From the NCBI GenBank assembly GCA_016234155.1, contig JACRGZ010000194.1, forward strand, positions 1 to 11,073: 11,073 nt of DNA, written 5' to 3'. The notes beneath the pieces were generated by a model. The model had not been told where the DNA came from. It made no database searches and saw nothing but the letters and a program-made list of their open reading frames with translations. Shown here piece after piece: positions 1 to 6,481 of this stretch (position 1 is its first letter; each line of letters starts with the position of its first letter). The translations under genes were made by a program, and so were the position numbers. The DNA comes from Nitrospirota bacterium (lineage in GTDB: Bacteria; Nitrospirota; 9FT-COMBO-42-15; HDB-SIOI813).

Positions 1-2
1 AA

Positions 3-452
3 AAGCTCAAGTTACTCCCAGATGACCGCGGTTTTCTAATGGAGATGCTCAGGTGTGATGACGAGATATTTAAAGAGTTTGGGCAGGTTTACATAACGGG
101 CTGTACAAGAGGGGTTGCCAAGGCATGGCATTATCACAAAGAGCAGACCGACAATTTTGTATGTGTCTATGGCAGGGCGCTTGTGGTGCTATGCGACCGA
201 AGGGAGGGTTCACCTACTTATGGCGAAGTCAACGAATTTGTGTTAGAGGCGCCGCCTTTTAACGCCAATATCCTCCTCCAGATTCCGCCGCTTGTCATGC
301 ATGGTTTTACAGCGTATGATTGTGATGATGCAAGGATTATCAATGTGCCCACAAGGCCATACAGGTATAAGGATCCGGATGAATACAGGTATCCGTGGAA
401 CAGCGGGGAGATACCGTATAAATGGCCTGATCATGTGAATCGGGGAGGGTAG
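3..452 (+). CDS. RmlC-like dTDP-sugar 3,5-epimerase family cupin, 5' partial
   Basis: The frame is open to the left edge, and the codons before the first ATG (39) encode KLKLLPDDRGFL, which fits the conserved N-terminal part of the RmlC family (DERG-x-x-x-E-x-x-R). The gene therefore begins upstream of the window and 39 is internal. The visible ~150 residues form a cupin barrel: FGQVYITGCTRGVAKAWHYH, where the His of WHYH matches the catalytic His of the RmlC LHYQ segment, then QIPPLVMHGF. RmlC converts dTDP-4-keto-6-deoxyglucose to the 4-keto-rhamnose form. By eye, the family's catalytic Tyr after the HGF segment is replaced by Asn (ARIINVPT), so the activity could be a single epimerisation, a ketoisomerase-like reaction, or none. 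The C-terminus (PDEYRYPWNSGEIPYKW) is family-like. The dTDP-glucose dehydratase gene follows 90 bp downstream, which supports a deoxysugar role. Confidence 0.8.
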   Translation, partial: KLKLLPDDRGFLMEMLRCDDEIFKEFGQVYITGCTRGVAKAWHYHKEQTDNFVCVYGRALVVLCDRREGSPTYGEVNEFVLEAPPFNANILLQIPPLVMHGFTAYDCDDARIINVPTRPYRYKDPDEYRYPWNSGEIPYKWPDHVNRGG

Positions 453-454
453 CC

Positions 455-487
455 CCCTCCCCCCACTGATTAAGTGACGGGGGAGGG
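455..487. repeat. C/G-rich palindrome between the epimerase gene and rmlB
   Basis: Arms CCCTCCCCC (455-463) and GGGGGAGGG (479-487) are perfect complements, and an inner CACT/AGTG pair (464-467/473-476) closes a GATTA loop. It begins two bases after the stop codon. No T-tract follows, so it looks more like a dispersed palindromic repeat than a standard intrinsic terminator. Related C-rich hairpins lie at 2348-2370 and 8708-8728. Confidence 0.75.
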
Positions 488-497
488 ATAGAGCCTG

Positions 498-520
498 CCC
501 CTGCATGTATTAAGCAGGGG
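498..520. repeat. Hairpin in the rmlB leader
   Basis: CCCCTGC (498-504) pairs with GCAGGGG (514-520) around a 9-nt loop, ending 11 nt before the rmlB ribosome binding site (AAGGAGG, 532-538). It could attenuate or stabilise the downstream message. No regulatory role is shown by the sequence. Confidence 0.55.
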
Positions 521-542
521 GTGGGGGTGAAAAGGAGGCACA

Positions 543-1547
543 ATGAAACTACTCATTACAGGCGGCGCCGGTTTCATCGGCAGCAACTTTATCAGGCATC
601 TCATTAACAAGTACCCTGATTATCACATTACCAATCTTGATAAGCTTACGTATGCCGGAAATCTTGATAACCTCAAAGACATAAATGGCCATCCGAACTA
701 TACATTTATCAGGGGGGATATATGTGATGCAAAGGCTGTGGCTGATGCCGCATCCGGCGTTGATGCTATAATAAACTTTGCAGCAGAAACGCACGTTGAC
801 CGCTCTATCTTAGAGCCGGGGAGTTTTATACAGACCGATGTCTACGGGACATACATATTACTTGAGTCTGTTAAGGCACACGGTATAAGGCGTTATATCC
901 AGGTATCTACAGACGAGGTCTACGGGAGTATAGAGAGCGGTTCATTTACCGAAGAAAGCCCCTTGATGCCGAGCAGTCCTTATTCAGCCTCTAAGGCCGG
1001 TTCAGACATGCTTGTCCACTCGTACTGGAAGACATATCACCTTCCAGCGATAATTACGCGGAGTTCTAACAACTTCGGACCATATCAATACCCTGAAAAG
1101 CTTATCCCCCTCTTCATTACGAATGCATTGGACGATAAGCAGCTTCCTCTATATGGAGACGGTCTCAATGTCCGTGACTGGATCTATGTGATGGATAATT
1201 GTGAGGCTATTGATGTTGTACTGCATAAGGGGCAAGAAGGGGAGGTCTACAATATCGGCGGCGGTAATGAGAGGACTAATGTAGAGATTACAGAGATTAT
1301 CCTGAGGGAAACCGGTAAGCCTAAGGATTTAATTAGGCATGTAAAGGACAGGCTGGGGCATGACCGCCGGTATTCAATAGATTCGTCAAAACTGAGGACA
1401 CTTGGTTTTAAGAATAGATACAGTTTTGAGGAGGCGATGATTGATACTGTGAGGTGGTATAGAGAGAATGAGTGGTGGTGGAGGAAGGTAAAGTCTGAAG
1501 ACTTCAAAAAGTTCTACAAGAAGGCATATGGCGAGGTCGAGTGGTAA
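543..1547 (+). CDS. rmlB: dTDP-glucose 4,6-dehydratase
   Basis: Cytosolic extended short-chain dehydrogenase that removes water from dTDP-glucose to give dTDP-4-keto-6-deoxyglucose, the entry to dTDP-rhamnose and other deoxysugars. At 334 residues it has normal family length. Visible signatures: Rossmann NAD-binding GGAGFIG (residues 7-13); AAETHVD (80-86); STDEVYG (122-128), with the Asp-Glu pair (D124/E125) that acts in dehydration; the catalytic YSASK (Y147, K151); and the substrate-side NVRDWIYV segment (209-216). The WWW...KFYKKAYG tail is typical of RmlB rather than UDP-galactose epimerase. ATG 543 is supported by AAGGAGG 4 nt upstream. It lies just after the epimerase-family gene on the same strand and probably shares its transcript. 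RmlA and RmlD are not in the window. Confidence 0.95.
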   Translation: MKLLITGGAGFIGSNFIRHLINKYPDYHITNLDKLTYAGNLDNLKDINGHPNYTFIRGDICDAKAVADAASGVDAIINFAAETHVDRSILEPGSFIQTDVYGTYILLESVKAHGIRRYIQVSTDEVYGSIESGSFTEESPLMPSSPYSASKAGSDMLVHSYWKTYHLPAIITRSSNNFGPYQYPEKLIPLFITNALDDKQLPLYGDGLNVRDWIYVMDNCEAIDVVLHKGQEGEVYNIGGGNERTNVEITEIILRETGKPKDLIRHVKDRLGHDRRYSIDSSKLRTLGFKNRYSFEEAMIDTVRWYRENEWWWRKVKSEDFKKFYKKAYGEVEW

Positions 1548-1553
1548 GATAAT

Positions 1554-1585
1554 CCCCCCTAACCCCCCTTTAGAAAAGGGGGGAA
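1554..1585. repeat. C-rich palindromic repeat, possible terminator
   Basis: A CCCCCCT-AA-CCCCCCTTT run is followed by AGA and AAAGGGGGG. The perfect arms are 1563-1571 and 1575-1583. The stem is followed by AATTATTTAGTTT, so it could act as a terminator after rmlB. The same core occurs at 3602-3638 and 3675-3711, marking it as a dispersed repeat family. Confidence 0.7.
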
Positions 1586-1626
1586 TTATTTAGTTTCCGT
1601 TAGGAATGAGGTGAGGATTTAAGATA

Positions 1627-3585
1627 GTGAAATGGAAAATATTTCTCATCATAGCAGTCATCTCAACTGCTGCCTACATCAATTCCCTACAAAACTCCTT
1701 CCACTTTGACGACCAGCACTACATTTTAGAAAATCCATACATAAGAGATTTATCAAATATCCCCTCATTTTTTATCTCACCTAAATATTCCAGCTTTGAA
1801 AAAGGGTTTACAAGCCATTACAGGCCCCTTCTTGTCACGTCCTATGCCTTGAATTATGCTGTTGGCGGCCTGAATCCGGCTGGGTATCATGTCGTGAATC
1901 TGTTGTTTCACGTGGGGGCAGCGTTTCTGGTGTTTTTGATTGTGGAGGCTATGCTAAGTAGCAGTGAGCAGGTAGCAGGTAGCAGGAAGAATGTAGGGGA
2001 GTTAGGTAACAGTGAGCAGGCAACAAGAAGCAGGTTTAAAGATTTACCTGCTACCTGCTACCTGCTACCCGCTACCTCATTCATAGCCCTTGCCGCCGCC
2101 CTCATCTTTGCTGTGCATCCGTTTAATTCCGAGGTGGTGAACTATATAACGGCACGTTCCAGTGTGATGTGCTCGTTTTTCTACCTGCTGGCGTTTTATT
2201 TCTGGGTGCTTTTTAGAAGTAAGAAGACCTCTTACCTCTATCTCAGTTCCCTCCTCGCATTTGTTCTGGCTATGCTTACAAAGGAAATTGCCATTACACT
2301 TCCTGTAATGTTGTTTCTCTATGATTGCTATTACCCCCCCCTCCTGTCCTCCCCCCATAAGGGGGGGAGGGAAAAGGAAAGTCGCTATCTGCTGCCTGAT
2401 TTGGACAGACCTAAAGGTCTGTCCCTACTGCTGCGTGCCACCTATTCCTTGTCTTACTTGCCATATATCTTGCTCGTCATCATCCCATATCTCGCATACC
2501 GCTCCTTGGTTTATGGCAGTATCGCCGGCAGTTGGAATCGGGATTTATATACTAATCTGTTGACCCAATCCAAAGTCCTGTTGAAGTATCTTCAGCTTTT
2601 ATTTTTTCCGTCAGGCCTTACCATTGAGCATGATATAAGGATATCTTCTGTATTCTTTGACACTGCTGTTATCATTACAATAGTGTCCATACTGGTGATT
2701 ATTGGTATTGCGTATCTGTTATTCAGGCTGGGAGGTATATGGAAATTGGTATCATTTTTTATTCCCTGGTTTTTTATCACACTCCTGCCGACCACGCTTA
2801 TACCGCTTAATGCGATATTGCAGGAGAACCGGGGGTATCTGGCAGGCATTGCATTCGCCGTATTCGCCGGGATTTGCATAAGTAAACTGCCGCGCCGGTT
2901 ATTATTACCTGTCTTAGTCTTTCTTGCATTAGTTTATTCTTTCCTTACTGTCCAGCGAAACCTTGCATGGAAGGATGATTACAGTTTATGGGCGGACGCT
3001 GTAGCAAAAGCCCCGCAGTCTGCAAGGGCACACGATAACTTAGGGCTTGCCTACATTGGTAAAGGCGAATGTGATCTGGCGCTTGCAGAGTTTAACAGGA
3101 CACTCGAATTACATCTCGGGTACTATCTTGCCTATTATAATGCAGGGGTTGTATATCAGCTTCAGGGTAAATTAGACATGGCTGTCTCCTCGTATGAAGA
3201 GTGCATAAAGATAAACCCATCATATTTCCGTGCCTATTTTAATGTTGGTATCGTATACAAGAAGAGAGGAGAGTTGGACAGGGCTATTGCTGCCTATGAG
3301 AAGGCAGTCTCATTAGATCCCCGTCACCCTTTCGTCTACAACAATCTTGGCGTTGCATTGATGGAAAAAGGGGATTTAAAGCAGGCTGAGGTTGTATTTA
3401 AGAAGGCGATACAAATTTACGCCGGATATGATAAGGCTTACTATAACCTTGGAAATCTGTATTATAGTGTGAAGGATTATGGCCGCGCGGCAGAGGCGTA
3501 TGGAACTGCTTTAAAGATAAGGCCTGAACATGGAGATGCTAATGAGATGCTTAGGTTGACACGTGCAAAGCTTGGTAGTAAATAG
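1627..3585 (+). CDS. TMTC-like multi-pass membrane protein with C-terminal TPRs (probable GT-C glycosyltransferase)
   Basis: A 652-residue inner-membrane protein with the architecture of the TMTC/GT-C family. It has an N-terminal membrane helix (~4-20), then an extracytoplasmic loop with the acidic FDD motif (27-29) and HYRP (64-67), where GT-C enzymes keep catalytic acidic residues. Many more helices follow, with family-like segments FAVHPFNSEVVNYITARSS (161-179), LTKEIAITLP (217-226) and LQENRGYLAG (398-407). The C-terminus (~466-636) holds about five 34-residue TPRs, such as AYYNAGVVYQLQGKLDMAVS. Related eukaryotic TMTC proteins are O-mannosyltransferases that use lipid-linked sugar. The bacterial donor and acceptor are unknown, and transferase activity is inferred. 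GTG 1627 starts the frame, with a TGAGG ribosome site about 10 nt upstream. Residues ~111-150 and ~236-270 are encoded by palindromic repeats and look like in-frame insertions. Confidence 0.8.
   Translation: MKWKIFLIIAVISTAAYINSLQNSFHFDDQHYILENPYIRDLSNIPSFFISPKYSSFEKGFTSHYRPLLVTSYALNYAVGGLNPAGYHVVNLLFHVGAAFLVFLIVEAMLSSSEQVAGSRKNVGELGNSEQATRSRFKDLPATCYLLPATSFIALAAALIFAVHPFNSEVVNYITARSSVMCSFFYLLAFYFWVLFRSKKTSYLYLSSLLAFVLAMLTKEIAITLPVMLFLYDCYYPPLLSSPHKGGREKESRYLLPDLDRPKGLSLLLRATYSLSYLPYILLVIIPYLAYRSLVYGSIAGSWNRDLYTNLLTQSKVLLKYLQLLFFPSGLTIEHDIRISSVFFDTAVIITIVSILVIIGIAYLLFRLGGIWKLVSFFIPWFFITLLPTTLIPLNAILQENRGYLAGIAFAVFAGICISKLPRRLLLPVLVFLALVYSFLTVQRNLAWKDDYSLWADAVAKAPQSARAHDNLGLAYIGKGECDLALAEFNRTLELHLGYYLAYYNAGVVYQLQGKLDMAVSSYEECIKINPSYFRAYFNVGIVYKKRGELDRAIAAYEKAVSLDPRHPFVYNNLGVALMEKGDLKQAEVVFKKAIQIYAGYDKAYYNLGNLYYSVKDYGRAAEAYGTALKIRPEHGDANEMLRLTRAKLGSK
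1963..2078. repeat. In-frame inverted-repeat insertion built of GGTAGCA heptamers
   Basis: A left arm of tandem heptamers (1966-1986) is complementary over 20 bp to 2047-2066, with more CCTGCTA/CCGCTA units running to 2078. A degenerate second copy of the left arm starts at 2011 (AGTGAGCAGG shared, then diverged). The segment encodes roughly residues 113-150 of the TMTC-like protein, a polar stretch between two membrane helices, and has no stop in the coding frame. Confidence 0.75.
2333..2371. repeat. C-rich palindrome inside the TMTC-like gene
   Basis: CCTCCCCCC (2348-2356) and GGGGGGAGG (2362-2370) form a hairpin around ATAAG, preceded by another C-rich run. It codes for PPLLSSPHKGGRE, which is unlike the surrounding membrane helices. 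Same family as 455-487 and 8708-8728. Confidence 0.7.
2403..2424. repeat. Perfect palindrome GGACAGACCT-AA-AGGTCTGTCC inside the TMTC-like gene
   Basis: Two perfect 10-bp arms (2403-2412, 2415-2424) around a 2-nt centre. It encodes DRPKGLS in the TMTC-like protein, 32 bp after the C-rich palindrome, so two unrelated repeats are stacked in one inter-helix segment. Confidence 0.75.
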
Positions 3586-3601
3586 CGGCAGGGATAATAA
3601 T

Positions 3602-3711
3602 CCCCCTTTATCCCCCTTTAGAAAAGGGGGAAATACCCCATGCATGGGATTACCAACTACGGAGCTGTTGATGGCCCCCTTTATCCCCCTTTAGAAAAGG
3701 GGGAAATACCC
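3602..3711. repeat. Two direct copies of a 37-bp C-rich palindrome between convergent genes
   Basis: Copies 3602-3638 and 3675-3711 are the same 37-bp sequence, 73 bp apart. Each has CCCCCTTT, a short loop and AAAAGGGGG followed by AAATACCC. They sit between the convergent TMTC-like and propeller genes, and the second copy runs into the 3' end of the latter. As inverted-repeat hairpins they could terminate transcription from both sides. Confidence 0.8.
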
Positions 3712-5645
3712 TTGATGATGGTGGGCAATGCCCACCCTGCAACAGTGAGGGAAAATATCAACAGAATCTTTTGCAGGGGTGATGTATATAAAGCCAATGC
3801 TGCAATGCCGACAAAAGGTAGAAGCGCTATCCTGGCTGCAGGTCTCAAATAGGGATGTTCTAATATAAATTGAGCTATGGGTGGGCTGAGTCTGTAGTAT
3901 GTAGATACAAACCATTTTCCGGGCTTATTGGTCAATAGATATCTGTCTCTGAAATTACGCAACAACTCCACATGGCTTTCAAAAGGGCTCCCATAGGCAG
4001 CGGTGGCTATAAAGCATGCCTCACCAAGTCGTTGTCCTGCTATCAAAAGGGCCTCTATATCAAGAAAACCACCAATGAAATAGATGTTGTAATTGTCCTT
4101 GGCAAGGGTGATTCTGTCATCCTGCCATGCTGCATAGACATGACCAATATTGTCTATAGCCATTGCAAGATTTACAGAATCACCGGCTGGGCTGGGATAA
4201 TCAAGCCGTATATCACTTTTCAGCCATGAGCCGTTTCTACCCTTTTCTATGGAAAAGTTGATATATATATCTTGAGTCATAGAACGTTGATCCAACCATC
4301 CAACGAACACATTTCCGATGTTGTCAATCTTGACTTTTGGAGTTACTGCATTGGTTGTTCCCGGGGTGACACCGGTATCTATGCGGATATTAGAATCTGA
4401 ATCACGGAAAGAGGCGCCATAATTCTCAGAGTGGTTTAAAAAAATATTAAAGTTATTTTTGATCATAGCCTCTCCCTCGGCCTGGCTATTGTCTGCCCAT
4501 ACTACACAAACTATTCCTTGATTATTACTTGCAATAGCAACGTCTTTTGCATTGACTTTCTTGGCAGGAGTATCTATACGTCGATCTTTATTACTCCATG
4601 AAACACCGTAATCACTTGATACATTAAAGTAGACATCGAATGACCCGTCTGCAGCGAATTCATCCCCCCTTTCTACCCTGCCTGCATTATCGAGCCATGC
4701 AGCGTAGACATGGCCTTTCTCGTCACTACTTATAACCGGATACAGGGATTGATAGAAACCAACCGGTGCAGAGTCTATACGGGTTGCCTTTGATCCCCAT
4801 GTTGCCCCATGATTTTTTGATGAATTAAAATATATACCTGGGTATGTACTATCCTCCGGTATGTTTCTGCTATCCTGCCACGCCACATAGACATTTCCGT
4901 CCTTATCGGTTGAAATTACCGGATAGGCTGCCTGATACTTCCCTGCATCAACTCCTGTATTCAGTCTTAGCTCCGGGGTCTGATAAGGGACTATAAAGTC
5001 AACAGGTTTTGAGAATTGAACCTGGAGTGACCTGAAGTATACCTCATAAATGCCGGCCCTATTCCTGTCGTCCTGCCAGACTATATATACGTTACCATTT
5101 TCGTTACAGGCTATCTGTGGGTTTATTGAATCTCCTATGCCAGGATTGTCTGAATCGATACGGTAGTCAATAAACTCAGGATACCATGTAGCGCCGTAAT
5201 CTTTAGAGTAGCGGAAATATATGTCGCGTTTGCCAACACCTGCCTTGAATGCCCTGTCATCTACCCATACGACATACACATGGCCGGAATTATCCGAGCA
5301 GACCTGCGGCAGGGTGGCATTTCCATCCTCTGTTACTCCAGGGGGTTTTGGGTAACTGGTACTTATAGGGACAGAACGGGGAAACCATCCACTGTCACCG
5401 AATTTGGTGTTTATGTAGATTTTTTGCGGGCCGCCCCTGTTGTCACTCCAGACTACGTAGACATGGTCGTTCTGGTCGGCGCTTATCTGGGGTGTAACGG
5501 CATTATTGGGTGTTGTTAATACAGGCAGGTCAATCCTCGTATCCTTTGAATCTAAGACGACTGCGCAGGCAGGGCTGCAGAATGAGATGAGTGTAATAAA
5601 TATTGTTGCTAAGATAAGAGTGTAACCTGTAAGCTTATTCTGCAA
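3681..5645 (-). CDS. Secreted beta-propeller (BNR/Asp-box-like repeats) with CFI-box C-terminal domain
   Basis: The TTG at 5645 is preferred because GGGGAGAGGG (5647-5656) is an excellent ribosome site. A signal peptide follows at once: LTGYTLILATIFITLISF with an A-x-A site (ACA, after residue 28). Longer starts would overlap the upstream gene. The 654-residue product has eight repeats of about 60 residues, each with a core like G-H-V-Y-V-V-W-x-D-x-R then I-Y-F-x-x-S; several end in Asp-box forms (SKDYGATW, SKNHGATW, SSDYGVSW). This predicts an exported beta-propeller. I see no sialidase FRIP motif or arginine triad, so binding or adhesion is likelier than hydrolysis. From residue ~544, CFIATAAYG...NFRDRYLLTN...SPPIAQFI matches the CFI-box-CTERM domain, with membrane helices ~604-635, presumably a surface anchor. 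The last ~10 residues are encoded by repeat DNA. It lies 31 nt after the DUF4416 gene and is probably co-transcribed. Confidence 0.82.
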   Translation of the reverse strand: MQNKLTGYTLILATIFITLISFCSPACAVVLDSKDTRIDLPVLTTPNNAVTPQISADQNDHVYVVWSDNRGGPQKIYINTKFGDSGWFPRSVPISTSYPKPPGVTEDGNATLPQVCSDNSGHVYVVWVDDRAFKAGVGKRDIYFRYSKDYGATWYPEFIDYRIDSDNPGIGDSINPQIACNENGNVYIVWQDDRNRAGIYEVYFRSLQVQFSKPVDFIVPYQTPELRLNTGVDAGKYQAAYPVISTDKDGNVYVAWQDSRNIPEDSTYPGIYFNSSKNHGATWGSKATRIDSAPVGFYQSLYPVISSDEKGHVYAAWLDNAGRVERGDEFAADGSFDVYFNVSSDYGVSWSNKDRRIDTPAKKVNAKDVAIASNNQGIVCVVWADNSQAEGEAMIKNNFNIFLNHSENYGASFRDSDSNIRIDTGVTPGTTNAVTPKVKIDNIGNVFVGWLDQRSMTQDIYINFSIEKGRNGSWLKSDIRLDYPSPAGDSVNLAMAIDNIGHVYAAWQDDRITLAKDNYNIYFIGGFLDIEALLIAGQRLGEACFIATAAYGSPFESHVELLRNFRDRYLLTNKPGKWFVSTYYRLSPPIAQFILEHPYLRPAARIALLPFVGIAALALYTSPLQKILLIFSLTVAGWALPTIIKGISPFSKGG

Positions 5646-5676
5646 ACCCTCTCCCCAAATGCAGTAGCGTGGGGGT

Positions 5677-6369
5677 TCATCCCCTTGCCATATTAAACAA
5701 CGCAATATATTCATCACTCCTGTAATCAGGGTATGTATACGAAAATGGCCGGAATGTCTTATTCTCATAAGAAAGTGTAACCTCCGCATATATCCCCTTC
5801 CCTATATAGACCCTGTGGGAGTAATCTTTTGTAGAGGCAAGCACTACCTTGGCGAGGGTTATGTATCCGGGGTCTATGTTGACGGGCCTCAGTAAATTTT
5901 CACCTGAAAATGCCCTCTGAAAATCAGGATTCAAGGATTCGAGGGGTCGAGGGGTCAAGTGCAGGTAAAAGGCAGAGATTGAAGCAGCAAGGTCCAGTTC
6001 ACTGGACCCCTTGAATCCTTGACCCCTTGAATCCTTTATTTGATTTTCATCCCCCTTTGTGCCCCGACTATTGGCGCCGTCCTTTGCCGTGGCCATAAAA
6101 CTCGCCTCAAATTCATTGGTCATAATTTTAATGTCTGGGAGCTGGTCCGGCTGGATGGGCCTTTCAAAGAAGAAGAACACCCTTTTAAGGTCAGTGCCCA
6201 TCTCCTTTTCGTAATATGATGAATGGACCCATGGCCATACGGGGCTGGTAAGGTCTATTGGCCCAAAAGCGGAGGAGAGCTTATCCCTGATAATATCTAT
6301 GTATTCTTTATCCCTGAATAATATACCGGCGAATAGTTTGACCTCTCCGACAGGCTTAATCGAACTCAT
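5677..6369 (-). CDS. DUF4416 family protein with a repeat-encoded insertion
   Basis: Function unknown. Family hallmarks are clear: VKLFAGILF (10-18), GPIDLTSPVWPW (36-47), SYYEKEMGTDLKRVF (51-65), IKIMTNEFE (80-88), then RPVNIDPGYITLAKVVLAST (161-180), KDYSHRVYIGKGIYAEVTL and YTYPDYRSDEY. At 230 residues it is some 50-60 longer than I expect for the family; the excess (~93-160) lies exactly between the TNE-F and NIDPGY blocks and contains a 132-bp palindromic element (5918-6049). The conserved blocks either side remain in one frame, so the protein may still fold with a looped-out insert. ATG 6369 is chosen because family homology starts there and a promoter lies so close that the mRNA would be leaderless. 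The upstream ATG at 6405 would lie inside that promoter. It is the first gene of a minus-strand pair with the propeller gene. Confidence 0.85.
   Translation of the reverse strand: MSSIKPVGEVKLFAGILFRDKEYIDIIRDKLSSAFGPIDLTSPVWPWVHSSYYEKEMGTDLKRVFFFFERPIQPDQLPDIKIMTNEFEASFMATAKDGANSRGTKGDENQIKDSRGQGFKGSSELDLAASISAFYLHLTPRPLESLNPDFQRAFSGENLLRPVNIDPGYITLAKVVLASTKDYSHRVYIGKGIYAEVTLSYENKTFRPFSYTYPDYRSDEYIALFNMARG
5918..6049. repeat. 132-bp in-frame palindromic element inside the DUF4416 gene
   Basis: Bounded by a perfect 9-bp inverted repeat, TGAAAATCA (5918-5926) and TGATTTTCA (6041-6049). Inside are opposed arms of GGATTCAAGG / GGGGTCAAG type (5927-5958 against 6007-6035) and a central palindrome GGTCCAGT-TC-ACTGGACC (5991-6008). 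Length 132 = 44 codons, so insertion kept the reading frame, and the coding frame has no stop through it. Confidence 0.75.
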
Positions 6370-6377
6370 AGTAATAT

Positions 6378-6405
6378 AGTATATTATCATGCAAGAATCG
6401 TGCAA
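6378..6405 (-). promoter_or_regulatory. Candidate sigma70 promoter for DUF4416, giving a leaderless mRNA
   Basis: Read on the minus strand: TTGCAC (6405-6400), 16-bp spacer, TATACT (6383-6378). A start about 7 nt downstream falls at ~6371, within a few bases of ATG 6369. No Shine-Dalgarno sequence is present upstream of that ATG, which agrees with leaderless translation. Confidence 0.55.
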
Positions 6406-6427
6406 TAGGGTTAACTAATTTTTGGTC

Positions 6428-6456
6428 TTGACAGATGTCAAATAAACAAATAAAAT
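6428..6456 (+). promoter_or_regulatory. Strong sigma70 promoter for rplM-rpsI
   Basis: TTGACA (6428-6433), 17-bp spacer, TAAAAT (6451-6456): near-consensus, 25 bp before the rplM ATG. A TGACA-GA-TGTCA inverted repeat (6429-6440) overlaps the -35 box and could be an operator, though this is conjecture. Confidence 0.8.
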
Positions 6457-6481
6457 AACTTGTTTGTTTAAGAGGGTTCAA

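Noticed and set aside
3640..3852. 70-codon plus-strand frame
   Set aside because: It is made of C-rich repeat and antisense CFI-box sequence, with no ribosome site or family likeness.
3681..5645. True sialidase assignment
   Set aside because: Asp-box-like repeats alone do not make a sialidase; no FRIP motif or catalytic arginine set is seen.
5646..5789. Longer N-terminus for the propeller protein
   Set aside because: It would overlap the conserved 3' part of DUF4416 in another frame, and the signal peptide and ribosome site point to TTG 5645.
6464..6481. TTG start for L13
   Set aside because: It lies only 8 bp past the -10 box and has no ribosome site; ATG 6482 has AGAGGG and matches the family start.
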